Of a stretch of 64,000 bases of DNA, positions 28,697-35,848 are shown piece after piece. Made by a program: the position numbers and the translations under genes. The stretch's first letter is position 1. Every line of letters starts with the position of its first letter. Below the pieces are notes generated by a model. It saw nothing but the letters and a program-made list of their open reading frames with translations. It had not been told where the DNA came from and made no database searches. This DNA comes from Sphingobium abikonense NBRC 16140. Lineage in GTDB: Bacteria; Pseudomonadota; Alphaproteobacteria; Sphingomonadales; Sphingomonadaceae. Location: the NCBI RefSeq assembly GCF_001598335.1, contig NZ_BCYT01000005.1, forward strand, positions 124,001 to 188,000, in the 5' to 3' direction.

Positions 28697-28930
28697 TTAC
28701 AGGTCGACGCCCGCCGCGATCGCTTCCAGCTTGCGGATTCGTTCCTTGAGGTCCGCCACCTCGATCCGCGCGGCGGCCGATGGCGGCGCGGCCTCTTCGC
28801 CCCGCCGGCCAAGCTCCGCCCGCTTGAGGTCCAGCCAGCCATTCCAGCCGCGCAGCGCCGCTGTGGTCAGGATGGCGATACCCGCCAGGGCCGTCGTCGC
28901 CAGCGTCAGATAAACATAGGGGTCCTGCAT
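28697..28930 (-). CDS. Small membrane protein with C-terminal coiled coil (Psp cluster)
   Basis: 77 residues: one N-terminal membrane helix (LTLATTALAGIAILTTAAL), then a charged helix ending LKERIRKLEAIAAG. The R-I-x-x-L-E pattern echoes the C-terminal helix of PspB and of the three neighbouring small proteins, so it may be a diverged member of the same set. Last gene of the Psp gene array before sufE. Function unknown. Confidence 0.65.
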   Translation of the reverse strand: MQDPYVYLTLATTALAGIAILTTAALRGWNGWLDLKRAELGRRGEEAAPPSAAARIEVADLKERIRKLEAIAAGVDL

Positions 28931-28954
28931 CTTAGCCTCCCTGTCGCGCCACGC

Positions 28955-29206
28955 TCAGTCGCGGCTGCGCAATTTGTCGAATTCCCGCTCCAGCGCGGTC
29001 GAATCATCGGTGGCGAGCCGTTCCAGCACGGCGACACGGTCCTTGAGCGCCTTCACCTCGGCGCGCAGCCGGTCGGCTTCGGGATCGGGGCCGCGATGGA
29101 TGAAATCCTCGCCCTTGTGGCGGTTCACCACGCCCATCCGGGCCTTCACCACCTGCGCGATCATCACGATGGCGATGATGGCGACGACCATTTCAAACGG
29201 ATTCAT
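28955..29206 (-). CDS. PspB-like small membrane protein 3 (Psp cluster)
   Basis: 83 residues: N-terminal membrane helix (VVAIIAIVMIAQVV) and a cytoplasmic coiled coil with the element LKDRVAVLERLATD and a closing EFDKLR. The same element recurs in the two genes upstream, indicating tandem duplication. PspB has the same architecture. Function unknown; a role with PspA/PspC at the inner membrane is inferred from context. Confidence 0.72.
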   Translation of the reverse strand: MNPFEMVVAIIAIVMIAQVVKARMGVVNRHKGEDFIHRGPDPEADRLRAEVKALKDRVAVLERLATDDSTALEREFDKLRSRD

Positions 29207-29244
29207 GTCTCTTGCTCCCTGTTGGCGCGTCCTGCCTCCGCTCG

Positions 29245-29589
29245 TCAGTTGGCGGGGCCGCGCAGCCTTTCGATCTCGCGGGTCAGCTGGTGGCTTTCGT
29301 CGGTGACGATGCGCTCGACCACCGCCAGCCGGTCCTTCATCGACCCGATTTCGGCGCGCAGCTGGGCATTTTCCTGGCTCAGCAGCTTGATGCGCTCGAC
29401 CATTTCGTCATTCTTCTGCGGATAGACCGCCTGGCCCCAGGCGCCGTCCAGCGGATAGCCGTGGCGCACGCGCAGCCATGTGGTGAAGATCCAGCCGCCG
29501 ATCGCGATGATCGCGATGAACAGCCCGGCGCCGATGATCCACGGCAGGTTGGGCATGATGATGGCGTCCACCATATCGGTCTTGTCCAT
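29245..29589 (-). CDS. PspB-like small membrane protein 2 (Psp cluster)
   Basis: 114 residues: a membrane helix (IIGAGLFIAIIAIGGWIF), the juxtamembrane sequence RVRHGYPLD, and a C-terminal coiled coil with MKDRLAVVERIVTD and REIERLR. RVRHGYPLD matches RVKHGYPVT in the next protein, showing they are close paralogues. Spacing to neighbours of 30-40 bp suggests co-transcription with pspABC. Confidence 0.74.
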   Translation of the reverse strand: MDKTDMVDAIIMPNLPWIIGAGLFIAIIAIGGWIFTTWLRVRHGYPLDGAWGQAVYPQKNDEMVERIKLLSQENAQLRAEIGSMKDRLAVVERIVTDESHQLTREIERLRGPAN

Positions 29590-29619
29590 GGTCCCTTACT
29601 CCCCTTGGCTCACGCCGGC

Positions 29620-29910
29620 TCAGCGCAGCGCGTCGATTTCGCGGGCCGTCCGGGTGGCGGGATCGGTGGCGATCCGCTCCAGCACGGCGATGCGTTCCTC
29701 CAGCCGGCTGATCCGGCCCACCAGCTTTTCGTTTTCGCTGGACAGGAGGTCGATTTTTCGACCGGCGTCGAAATCGGTTCGATGAACGGTGTTTCCGTTA
29801 TCATCCGTAACGGGATAGCCGTGCTTGACGCGCATCCAGGTTGTGATGACCCAGGCGCCCATGGACAGGGCGATGATGGCGATCACGAAATTGGGTCCGG
29901 CAAAACTCAT
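29620..29910 (-). CDS. PspB-like small membrane protein 1 (Psp cluster)
   Basis: 96 residues: a membrane helix (VIAIIALSMGAWVITTW), then RVKHGYPVTDDNG and a coiled coil with LEERIAVLERIATD and a final REIDALR. PspC upstream ends in the similar DEIDSLR. A closely related paralogue lies immediately downstream. Function inferred only from its place in the Psp operon. Confidence 0.74.
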   Translation of the reverse strand: MSFAGPNFVIAIIALSMGAWVITTWMRVKHGYPVTDDNGNTVHRTDFDAGRKIDLLSSENEKLVGRISRLEERIAVLERIATDPATRTAREIDALR

Positions 29911-29940
29911 TGGCTCTCTCCTCCCTTAAGGATGCGGCGC

Positions 29941-30315
29941 TCAGCGCAGACTGTCGATTTCGTCCGCCAGGCGCGTGTTGCGGCTGGTATAATAGAGCTC
30001 GATGTCGGCGAGCCGGCGGTCGATGTCGCGGAATTTGGACCGGACGTCGCGGGTGGAACGGGCCGGATTGGCGCGCACCCCCTGCCAGAATTTCTCGTCG
30101 TCCCGGTCGCTGTAGAGGTCATTGGGCTTGGTGTCGGCGACAAAGCCGATCACGAAATAACCCAGCAGGGTCCAGCCGACGATGAAGAAGGACAGGACCA
30201 TCGCGACACGGACCCAGACCACGTCGATCCCGGTATAGTCGGCGATGCCGGAGCACACGCCCATGAACTTCCCGTTCTTCTTGTCGAGATAGAATTTGGT
30301 GCGGCGGGCGCTCAT
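29941..30315 (-). CDS. pspC: Envelope stress protein PspC
   Basis: 124 residues. The N-terminal PspC domain (YLDKKNGKFMGVCSGIADY) and membrane helix (VAMVLSFFIVGWTLLGYFV) are clear. A C-terminal helical tail follows and ends in DEIDSLR, as in the small paralogues downstream. In enterobacteria PspC is an inner-membrane sensor that binds PspA and releases PspF. The start at 30315 lies one base after the pspB stop codon. The longer open frame upstream is the pspB gene read out of frame. Confidence 0.92.
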   Translation of the reverse strand: MSARRTKFYLDKKNGKFMGVCSGIADYTGIDVVWVRVAMVLSFFIVGWTLLGYFVIGFVADTKPNDLYSDRDDEKFWQGVRANPARSTRDVRSKFRDIDRRLADIELYYTSRNTRLADEIDSLR

Positions 30316-30316
30316 G

Positions 30317-30583
30317 TCAGTTCCTCCGGTCGAAGTTGTAGCTGTCGTCCTGTGCCGGACGTTGCGGGCGGAAATCGGGATTGTCGGCGGCGACGATCCG
30401 TTCGACCGTCTGCAGCCTATCTTCCAGCCGACGGGCGAGAAGGTGAAGCTCGTCCAGCAGCTTCTCGTCCTCGTCGGTGATTTTGGGGGCCTGCTTCCAC
30501 TTGGTGACATAGTGGAAGATCAGCCAGGGCATGCCGATGAACAGCATGCCGCAGATCATGATGGGCAGGAACACCTCTTCCAT
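30317..30583 (-). CDS. pspB: Envelope stress protein PspB
   Basis: 88 residues: membrane helix (VFLPIMICGMLFIGMPWLI) followed by WKQAP and a coiled coil containing LEDRLQTVERIV, matching the size and layout of PspB. It works with PspC to sense inner-membrane damage. Located between pspA (4-bp gap) and pspC (1-bp gap). Confidence 0.9.
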   Translation of the reverse strand: MEEVFLPIMICGMLFIGMPWLIFHYVTKWKQAPKITDEDEKLLDELHLLARRLEDRLQTVERIVAADNPDFRPQRPAQDDSYNFDRRN

Positions 30584-30587
30584 CGGA

Positions 30588-31256
30588 TCAGCCTTCCTTG
30601 TTCATGCTGGCCTTGAGAGCGGCGAGATCGGCATCGACTTTGTCGGCCGACTTCAGCTCGGCAATCTCTTCCTCCAGCGTCTTGGGCTGCTGGCCCAGGC
30701 CCATGGCGTCGGCGCGGCCTTCGGCCATGTCCACGCGGCGTTCCAGCATGTCGAACCGGGCAAAGGCCTCGTTGACCTTCTCGCCGGCATAGGCTTCGCG
30801 CACCCGCAAGCGGTTCTGCGCGCTTTCCATGCGGCTCACCAGGCTGTTCTGGCGGGCGCGCGCTTCGCGCAGCTTGCCCTGCAACTTGGCGATATCCTCT
30901 TCCGAAGCCTTCAGCGCCTCGTCCAGCGTCTCGATCTCATGCGCCAGATGCTCGGCCATGTCGGCCGCCTTCTGCCGTTCGACCAGCGCCGCCTTGGCCA
31001 GGTCTTCGCGGTCCTTGCTCAGCGCCAGCTGCGCCTTTTCGGTCCAGCTGTCCTGCAACGCGGTCAGCTTGGCGATGTGCCGGCGCATTTCCTTCTGGTC
31101 GGCGATGGTGCGGGCGGCGGACGCGCGCACCTCGACCAGCGTCTCTTCCATCTCAAGGATGATCATGCGGATCATCTTCGCCGGGTCTTCCGCCTTGTCG
31201 AGCAGGTCGGTGACATTGGCGGCGATGATGTCTCGGGTGCGGGAAAAAATACCCAT
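30588..31256 (-). CDS. pspA: Phage shock protein A
   Basis: 222 residues, helical and coiled-coil throughout, starting MGIFSRTRDIIAANV, a typical amphipathic PspA/IM30/ESCRT-III opening. PspA binds stressed inner membrane and, at rest, inhibits PspF. The conserved NLLD-type segment appears as TDLLDKAEDPAKMIRMI. The lipid-binding helix is intact. It is the second gene after the sigma-54 promoter, 43 bp downstream of a 56-aa secreted peptide gene. Confidence 0.96.
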   Translation of the reverse strand: MGIFSRTRDIIAANVTDLLDKAEDPAKMIRMIILEMEETLVEVRASAARTIADQKEMRRHIAKLTALQDSWTEKAQLALSKDREDLAKAALVERQKAADMAEHLAHEIETLDEALKASEEDIAKLQGKLREARARQNSLVSRMESAQNRLRVREAYAGEKVNEAFARFDMLERRVDMAEGRADAMGLGQQPKTLEEEIAELKSADKVDADLAALKASMNKEG

Positions 31257-31299
31257 GTCTTGGCTCCTGGTGCGTGTTCTTGTGGTTTGGCCCTTACCC

Positions 31300-31470
31300 T
31301 TACGCCAGATAACGGGCGGGGGCGGGCATGTCGCTCGACGCGAGGATCGGCGCTTCGCTGGCGCGGGCCGGGCCGACCGCCGACAGGATCATCGTGGATC
31401 CGAACAGGACGGCGGCGATGGCGACCGACATCAGTTGGCCGATTTCGCGCATGTTGGTGGTCTTTTCCAT
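31300..31470 (-). CDS. Small exported or membrane peptide, first gene of psp operon
   Basis: 56 residues: a charged start, a hydrophobic stretch (MSVAIAAVLFGSTMILSAVG), and PARASEAP, which looks like a signal peptidase site; the mature part would be only ~20 residues. The Shine-Dalgarno GGGAG is eight bases upstream of the ATG. It lies directly after the sigma-54 promoter and before pspA, so it should be strongly induced with the operon. I do not recognise it. Confidence 0.65.
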   Translation of the reverse strand: MEKTTNMREIGQLMSVAIAAVLFGSTMILSAVGPARASEAPILASSDMPAPARYLA

Positions 31471-31537
31471 GTTTCTTGCTCCCTGAACCTTGGCCTTCAT
31501 GTGATTTCCGCATCTCGCTGCGGATTACCCATAGCTT

Positions 31538-31553
31538 TGCAGGGGGCGTGCCA
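31538..31553 (-). promoter_or_regulatory. Sigma-54 promoter of the psp operon
   Basis: Minus-strand sequence TGGCACGCCCCCTGCA: a perfect -24 half (TGGCACG) and a near-perfect -12 half (CTGCA against TTGCA), with GG and GC exactly ten bases apart. Transcription should begin near 31526-31530, about 55-60 bases before the small peptide gene. PspF, the matching activator, is encoded divergently. Confidence 0.88.
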
Positions 31554-31627
31554 ATTTCGGAAAATGACGGAAATGCACGATATTTCAGCCTCGCACGCCG
31601 GTGGCGATCTGATGCCTCTTGCCAAGG

Positions 31628-31643
31628 GGTGGGAAATTTCACC
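31628..31643. promoter_or_regulatory. Possible PspF binding site
   Basis: Inverted repeat GGTG-N8-CACC containing GAAATTTC, about 100-115 bp upstream of the predicted psp transcription start and 12 bp before the pspF ATG. The position fits an upstream activating sequence that would also let PspF repress itself, as in E. coli. Assigned from position and symmetry only. Confidence 0.35.
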
Positions 31644-31655
31644 ATAAGTTGGCGC

Positions 31656-32687
31656 ATGGAGAAAAATACCCAATTTGTCGGCCAGAGCTTCGCCTTTCTC
31701 GACGCGGTGGAACAGGCCGGCCGCGCTGCCGAACTCAACCGCCCGGTGCTGGTCATCGGCGAACGCGGTACCGGCAAGGAACTGATCGCCGAACGCCTCC
31801 ACCACCTCAGCCCGCGCTGGGGCGAACCGCTCATCACCATGAACTGCGCGGCGTTGCCCGAAACCCTGATAGAAGCGGAACTGTTCGGCCATGAACAGGG
31901 GGCCTTCACCGGCGCAAACCGCGCCCGCGCCGGCCGGTTCGAGGAGGCCGATGGCGGCACTTTGTTCCTGGATGAGCTGGGCACCTTGTCGATGGCGGCG
32001 CAAGAAAGGCTGCTGCGCGTCATCGAATATGGTGAAGTCACGCGCATCGGCGCATCCAAACCCGTCCGCGTCGATGTCCGCATCGTCGCTGCCACCAATG
32101 AGGATCTGCCCGCCGCCGCCGATGCCGGGCGCTTTCGCCCCGACCTGCTCGATCGCCTCAGCTTCGAGGTCATCACCCTGCCGCCGCTGCGCGCGCGCGA
32201 AGGCGATGTCGCGGTGCTGGCCGATCATTTCGGCCGGCGCATGGCTGCGGAGATCAACTGGCCGCAATGGCCCGGCTTCACCGCCGCCTGTGCCGCCGAA
32301 CTGGAAGGCTATGGCTGGCCCGGCAATGTGCGCGAACTGCGCAACGTGGTGGAGCGCGCCGTCTATCGCTGGGACGATCCCGCCCGGCCGATCAGCCGCA
32401 TCACCTTCGACCCCTTCGCCTCTCCCTGGAAACCCCGCGCGATGATGCCGCGCCCTGAAACGCGCGAAGAAGCCTACGCCCCCCCGCCGGCCGCGCCCGC
32501 AACCCTGTCTTCACCCTGTGACGGCATCAGCGACCTCAAGGCCGCGGTGGACGCCTATGAAGCCGCCATCGTCCGCGCCGCGCTCGAACGCTACCGCTAC
32601 AACCAGCGCGCCACCGCCAAGGGCCTTGGCCTCACCTATGATCAGCTACGCCACTGCATGAAAAAACATGATCTAAGCGCGGGTTGA
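31656..32687 (+). CDS. pspF: Psp operon transcriptional activator (sigma-54 dependent)
   Basis: 343 residues. The AAA+ domain starts almost at residue 1, with no receiver domain, as in PspF. Walker A is GERGTGKE (35-42), the sigma-54-contacting loop GAFTGA is at 82-87, and Walker B is GTLFLDELG. A Pro-rich linker leads to a C-terminal Fis-type helix-turn-helix (NQRATAKGLGLTYDQLRHCM). It activates the divergent psp operon through its sigma-54 promoter. The start at 31656 begins the conserved sequence; the frame upstream is open but antisense to psp genes. Confidence 0.94.
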   Translation: MEKNTQFVGQSFAFLDAVEQAGRAAELNRPVLVIGERGTGKELIAERLHHLSPRWGEPLITMNCAALPETLIEAELFGHEQGAFTGANRARAGRFEEADGGTLFLDELGTLSMAAQERLLRVIEYGEVTRIGASKPVRVDVRIVAATNEDLPAAADAGRFRPDLLDRLSFEVITLPPLRAREGDVAVLADHFGRRMAAEINWPQWPGFTAACAAELEGYGWPGNVRELRNVVERAVYRWDDPARPISRITFDPFASPWKPRAMMPRPETREEAYAPPPAAPATLSSPCDGISDLKAAVDAYEAAIVRAALERYRYNQRATAKGLGLTYDQLRHCMKKHDLSAG

Positions 32688-32849
32688 GGAGGCCAAGATC
32701 GCGATCAGCGCCATTTTTTGGGTAAGGTTGTAACGCTCATTCTTCCCCCTGCGGAGGAGGTGGCTGGCGAAGGGTCAGGCAGGTTCGAGGGATCCTGTCA
32801 TGTGCAGCCGTACTGGCGCGGGGCCGATCTGCTCCACGCCATCGATAGG

Positions 32850-32906
32850 GCGACACCCCTCCGTCCCGCGCTGCGCGCGCGACACCTCCCCTGCCAGGGG
32901 AGGATT
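32850..32906 (+). repeat. ~55-bp palindromic intergenic element, copy 1
   Basis: Begins GCGACACCCCTCCGTC, has a GC-rich centre, and ends CACCTCCCCTGCCAGGGGAGGA. An inverted second copy lies at 33118-33171 with conserved ends and a diverged centre. Confidence 0.7.
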
Positions 32907-32926
32907 GGCTGAGAACCACCTCCCCT

Positions 32927-32955
32927 CGTCATTCCCGCGAAGACAGGAATCCGAG
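32927..32955 (+). repeat. CGTCATTCCCGCGAA-type palindromic repeat
   Basis: CGTCATTCCCGCGAAGACAG followed by GAATCCGAG. Same family as the two copies flanking the GIY-YIG gene (35796-35830 and 36141-36174), which share CGTCAT, GCGA and CTCAGG/GAGAC elements. Confidence 0.65.
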
Positions 32956-33014
32956 ACCCTGCCCCATGGCATGGATAAGCGAGAACGCTCCAACCCAAAA
33001 CCAGCACTCCATCT

Positions 33015-33040
33015 CCGTTCGGGCTGAGCTTGTCGAAGCC
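33015..33040 (+). repeat. Partial CCGTTCG...CTTGTCGA repeat
   Basis: Half of the palindromic family that is complete at 55404-55485. It carries CCGTTCGGGCTGAGCTTGTC and then GAAGCC. Confidence 0.55.
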
Positions 33041-33117
33041 TTGTTCTTGTTTGTCGGGGCTCAAGGCGAATGACCGATTTGGTCCGGACATACCCGACAG
33101 CAGTCGCAGAACCCTCA

Positions 33118-33171
33118 TCCTCCCCTCTAAGGGGAGGTGGCAGCACGCAGTGCTGACGGAGGGGTGTCACC
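33118..33171 (-). repeat. ~55-bp palindromic intergenic element, copy 2 (inverted)
   Basis: Reverse complement starts GGTGACACCCCTCCGTC and ends CACCTCCCCTTAGAGGGGAG, matching the ends of copy 1 at 32850-32906 in opposite orientation. Confidence 0.7.
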
Positions 33172-33298
33172 CTATCGCCGGCGAAACAGCCCTTTTCCCG
33201 CGCTCCGCGCGCGACACTCCGTTGGCCCGTAAAGTCTCTGTTCGATCGAAGCCCAGCACGAAGCACCCAGTAACGATCGAAGCGTTCATCGCCCCCTC

Positions 33299-34711
33299 TC
33301 ACCCCAGCGCTTTCACCCGCTCCCCGATCACCCGCAAATCCTCGACGAACCGCGCGCGTTCGTCGGCCCTTTTCGCTTCGTCGGGGATGCGCAGTAAATA
33401 GCTGGGGTGCACCGTCACCCATCCTTCCGCGCCATTGTCCAGTGCGATCGCGGCGCCGCGCGTGCGGCTGATCGTAACCGCCTTGCCCAGCATCGCGCGC
33501 GCCGCCGTGGCCCCCAGCGCCACCACCAGACGCGGCCGCACGATGTCGAGTTCCTGGGTCAGCCACCATCGGCACGCCTGCACCTCCCCCGCGTCGGGGG
33601 TCTGGTGGATGCGCCGCTTGCCGCGCGCCTCGAACTTGAAATGCTTGACCGCGTTGGTGACATAGGCGCGTGCGCGGTCGACACTCGCCTCGATCAACGC
33701 CTGATCCAGCAACTGGCCCGCCGGTCCGACAAAGGGGCGGCCGGCCTGGTCCTCCTGATCGCCCGGCTGCTCGCCGATGAACATCAGCGGCGCGTCGAGC
33801 GGCCCTTCGCCAAACACGGTCTGGGTGGCGCCCTGGTGCAGTGGACAGCGGGTGCAGCCCATCGCTTCCTCGCGCACCGCCGCCCATACCGTTTTGCTGT
33901 TGCCGCCTGCGCCGCCCTTGCCGCCTGCCGGTTGCGCCGGCGCCCGGGGTGCGCGCGCGATCATGGCCGCCTCCCGCGCCTGCGCGCCAGCGACAAGGTC
34001 GGGAATGAGCGCCGCTTCGGGCAGGTTGCGCCAATATTTCTTGGGCATTTCCGACAGCATGGCCCCGGTCTTGAGCCGGGCCGGATTGAAGATCGCGGCA
34101 TAATAGCCCTTCCATAGCGCTTCGACCGGGTCGCCCTCCGGCGCGTCGGCGCGGGTCGCGCCCGGTCCCTCGCGCAGCGTCTCGCCATCCCAATGGATGC
34201 TGATCTCGGGCGTCAAAATCGACCAACGCATCGTGGCGAAACGACGCATGAAAAAGCCGGCATTGGCGCGCACGATATGATGGTCCGGTTCGAACCAGGC
34301 GACGAAGCGCGCTGCGCCATCCTCCTCGACCTCCCGAAACCGCACGAAGGCGCGCATCTTGTGGATGTCGCGCCGCACCGCCTTGGCCAGGCCGTCGATC
34401 CGTCGCAGCAAGGGGTCGGCCTTGTCCTCCATCAGACCCGGCTGATCGCGCAACCGCGTCAGCAACTGATACAGCAGGGCGAACCGCTCGGCATCGCTAT
34501 GCAATATCGTTGTTTCGGCCAAAGCGACGAAGGCGCGCGGGACGGAGAAGGCAGACCGCTCCGGCGCGGGAGGCAGGGGCGCGTCACCGAACAGGTCGCC
34601 GCTTTCTCCCTGCACCTGCCAGGTCACATGATCCGGCTCGACCCCCGCAATCGCCAGCCGCCGCGCGGCATTGCGCCAGCCATCAAAATCATCGGGCGCA
34701 TCCAGCACCAC
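33299..34711 (-). CDS. udgX: UdgX family uracil-DNA binding protein fused to TIGR03915-like domain
   Basis: 470 residues in two parts. The N-terminal ~250 resemble the TIGR03915 putative DNA metabolism domain. The C-terminal ~200 are a family-4-like uracil-DNA glycosylase with GEQPGDQEDQAGRPFVGPAG, cysteines of the CTRC type for a 4Fe-4S cluster, and HPSYL. The UdgX hallmark KRRIH is present (about 365-369); in UdgX its His attacks the sugar after uracil removal and locks the protein onto DNA. GTG start at 34711 without a visible Shine-Dalgarno; the frame is open back to the hemerythrin stop 45 bp upstream. The radical-SAM partner is at 36.3-37.5 kb. Confidence 0.92.
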   Translation of the reverse strand: MVLDAPDDFDGWRNAARRLAIAGVEPDHVTWQVQGESGDLFGDAPLPPAPERSAFSVPRAFVALAETTILHSDAERFALLYQLLTRLRDQPGLMEDKADPLLRRIDGLAKAVRRDIHKMRAFVRFREVEEDGAARFVAWFEPDHHIVRANAGFFMRRFATMRWSILTPEISIHWDGETLREGPGATRADAPEGDPVEALWKGYYAAIFNPARLKTGAMLSEMPKKYWRNLPEAALIPDLVAGAQAREAAMIARAPRAPAQPAGGKGGAGGNSKTVWAAVREEAMGCTRCPLHQGATQTVFGEGPLDAPLMFIGEQPGDQEDQAGRPFVGPAGQLLDQALIEASVDRARAYVTNAVKHFKFEARGKRRIHQTPDAGEVQACRWWLTQELDIVRPRLVVALGATAARAMLGKAVTISRTRGAAIALDNGAEGWVTVHPSYLLRIPDEAKRADERARFVEDLRVIGERVKALG

Positions 34712-34756
34712 GCGGTGCAGGGATGCGTCCTGATGGCCGGCCGGGCGAGACAGGGG

Positions 34757-35221
34757 TCAGTCCTCGGCCTGGGCGCGCTCCAGTTCGGCTGGCTTGCGCT
34801 CGGCAAATTTGGCGCCCAGTGTCTTTTCTTCCTCGGCGCTCAGATCCTTCGCCGCGTCGGGGAACATCTCTTCCTCTTCCTCATCGATGTGATGAAGGTA
34901 ACGCTTCTTCAGCTGCGCGAATGTTTCGCGCCATTCCTTGCCGTTGAAGTCCTGCTCCTCCATTTCTTCCAGATAATCGTCGATTTCCTTATGCTCGGAC
35001 ACGCTATGCTGGGCATCCTCGCGCAGATCGGGGCGAGCCAGCATCGTAGCGTAGAGCGTCTCCTCCTCCGCCGCGGCATGGGCGGTCACTTCGATCTTGA
35101 ACTGGTCGAACAGCTTTTTCAGCCGCTCTTCGTCCCCCTGCGCATCGTCCATCTTTTTGAACAATTGGCGGTGGCTATCATGATCCTGCTTCAGGCGGTG
35201 GAATATGGTGGCGTCGGCCAT
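34757..35221 (-). CDS. Hemerythrin HHE-domain protein
   Basis: 154 residues, all helical and very acidic. Iron-binding His/Glu residues of the HHE fold are visible as DHDSHRQLF, HAAAEEETLY, EHKEIDDYLEE and HHIDEEEEEMF. Such proteins bind O2 or NO, or store iron. It lies between a small membrane protein gene and udgX on the same strand, and shares a reading frame with udgX. A link to the Fe-S repair proteins nearby is only a guess. Confidence 0.9.
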   Translation of the reverse strand: MADATIFHRLKQDHDSHRQLFKKMDDAQGDEERLKKLFDQFKIEVTAHAAAEEETLYATMLARPDLREDAQHSVSEHKEIDDYLEEMEEQDFNGKEWRETFAQLKKRYLHHIDEEEEEMFPDAAKDLSAEEEKTLGAKFAERKPAELERAQAED

Positions 35222-35279
35222 GGTCGCTTCTCCTCTTGTCGAGGGGAAGAACGACGCGCGCGCGGATTGGCTCCGCCTT

Positions 35280-35627
35280 TCAGCCGAAGAAGAAGCGGAA
35301 GATGATGGCGACGGGGATCCACAACAACGCGCCGATCACGCAGGCACCCCAGAGCTGCAACAGGTCGCGGCGAAAGCGCAACGCAAGGCCGCTGTGCGAC
35401 AGGCCGCTCGCGTCCAGCATCTGCCAGCGGCGTTCCAGCCCCCGCGCCGCCACCGCATAGCCGCCGATCGCGACGATGATGCCCAGATGCAGCGCCAGCG
35501 ATCCGCCCATTTTCGCGACGATGAAAATCTGCGCCAGACAAAAGACCACGAGCGCCGCCGCCAGATGGCTGCTGATCCGCTTGGCAAAGCCCTTGCGCTC
35601 CGCCCGATGGCCCAATGTCGTCGCCAC
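35280..35627 (-). CDS. Small integral membrane protein
   Basis: 115 residues with three predicted membrane segments (LAAALVVFCLAQIFIVA, LALHLGIIVAIGGYAVAA, LWGACVIGALLWIPVAIIF). The GTG start at 35627 is chosen because AGGAGA lies eight bases upstream; the frame extends further but without a better site. Not recognised. Same direction as hemerythrin (58-bp gap). Confidence 0.65.
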   Translation of the reverse strand: MATTLGHRAERKGFAKRISSHLAAALVVFCLAQIFIVAKMGGSLALHLGIIVAIGGYAVAARGLERRWQMLDASGLSHSGLALRFRRDLLQLWGACVIGALLWIPVAIIFRFFFG

Positions 35628-35795
35628 GACCCGATCTCCTCTGTCCGACCTTGGCGACAGTATTTCGTACAGGCCGCTGTCAATCAACCTGAAATTGCGC
35701 TGCGGGGTGAGCAAATTGGTGTTTGTCGGATGGCTGGGTTGAGAGGTGGAGGATCTGTTTCCGCATGTGATTACCCAGAGCCAACAACAAAATAT

Positions 35796-35830
35796 CCGTC
35801 ATGCCAGCGAAGGCTGGCATCTCAGGCGGA
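35796..35830 (+). repeat. Palindromic repeat, left flank of GIY-YIG gene
   Basis: CCGTCATGCCAGCGAAGGCT followed by GGCATCTCAGGCGGA. It contains a GCCAGCGAAGGCTGGC palindrome. Its reverse complement, slightly diverged, lies right after the GIY-YIG gene at 36141-36174. Confidence 0.75.
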
Positions 35831-35848
35831 GGCGCGTCACTATCAGGC

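Larger units (their letters stand above)
32688..33298. other. Gene-free region built of short palindromic repeats
   Basis: About 610 bp between the end of pspF and the end of udgX with no supported gene. It holds two inverted copies of a ~55-bp element (32850-32906 and 33118-33171), a CGTCATTCCCGCGAA-type palindrome (32927-32955), a CCGTTCGGGCTGAGCTTGTC-type repeat (33015-33040) and truncated copies (near 32742-32760 and 33202-33222). The region looks like an accumulation site for mobile palindromic repeats. Confidence 0.7.

Noticed and set aside
35801..35848. Upstream ATG for the GIY-YIG protein
   Set aside because: These 16 codons are translation of the palindromic repeat and following bases; the domain begins after ATG 35849.
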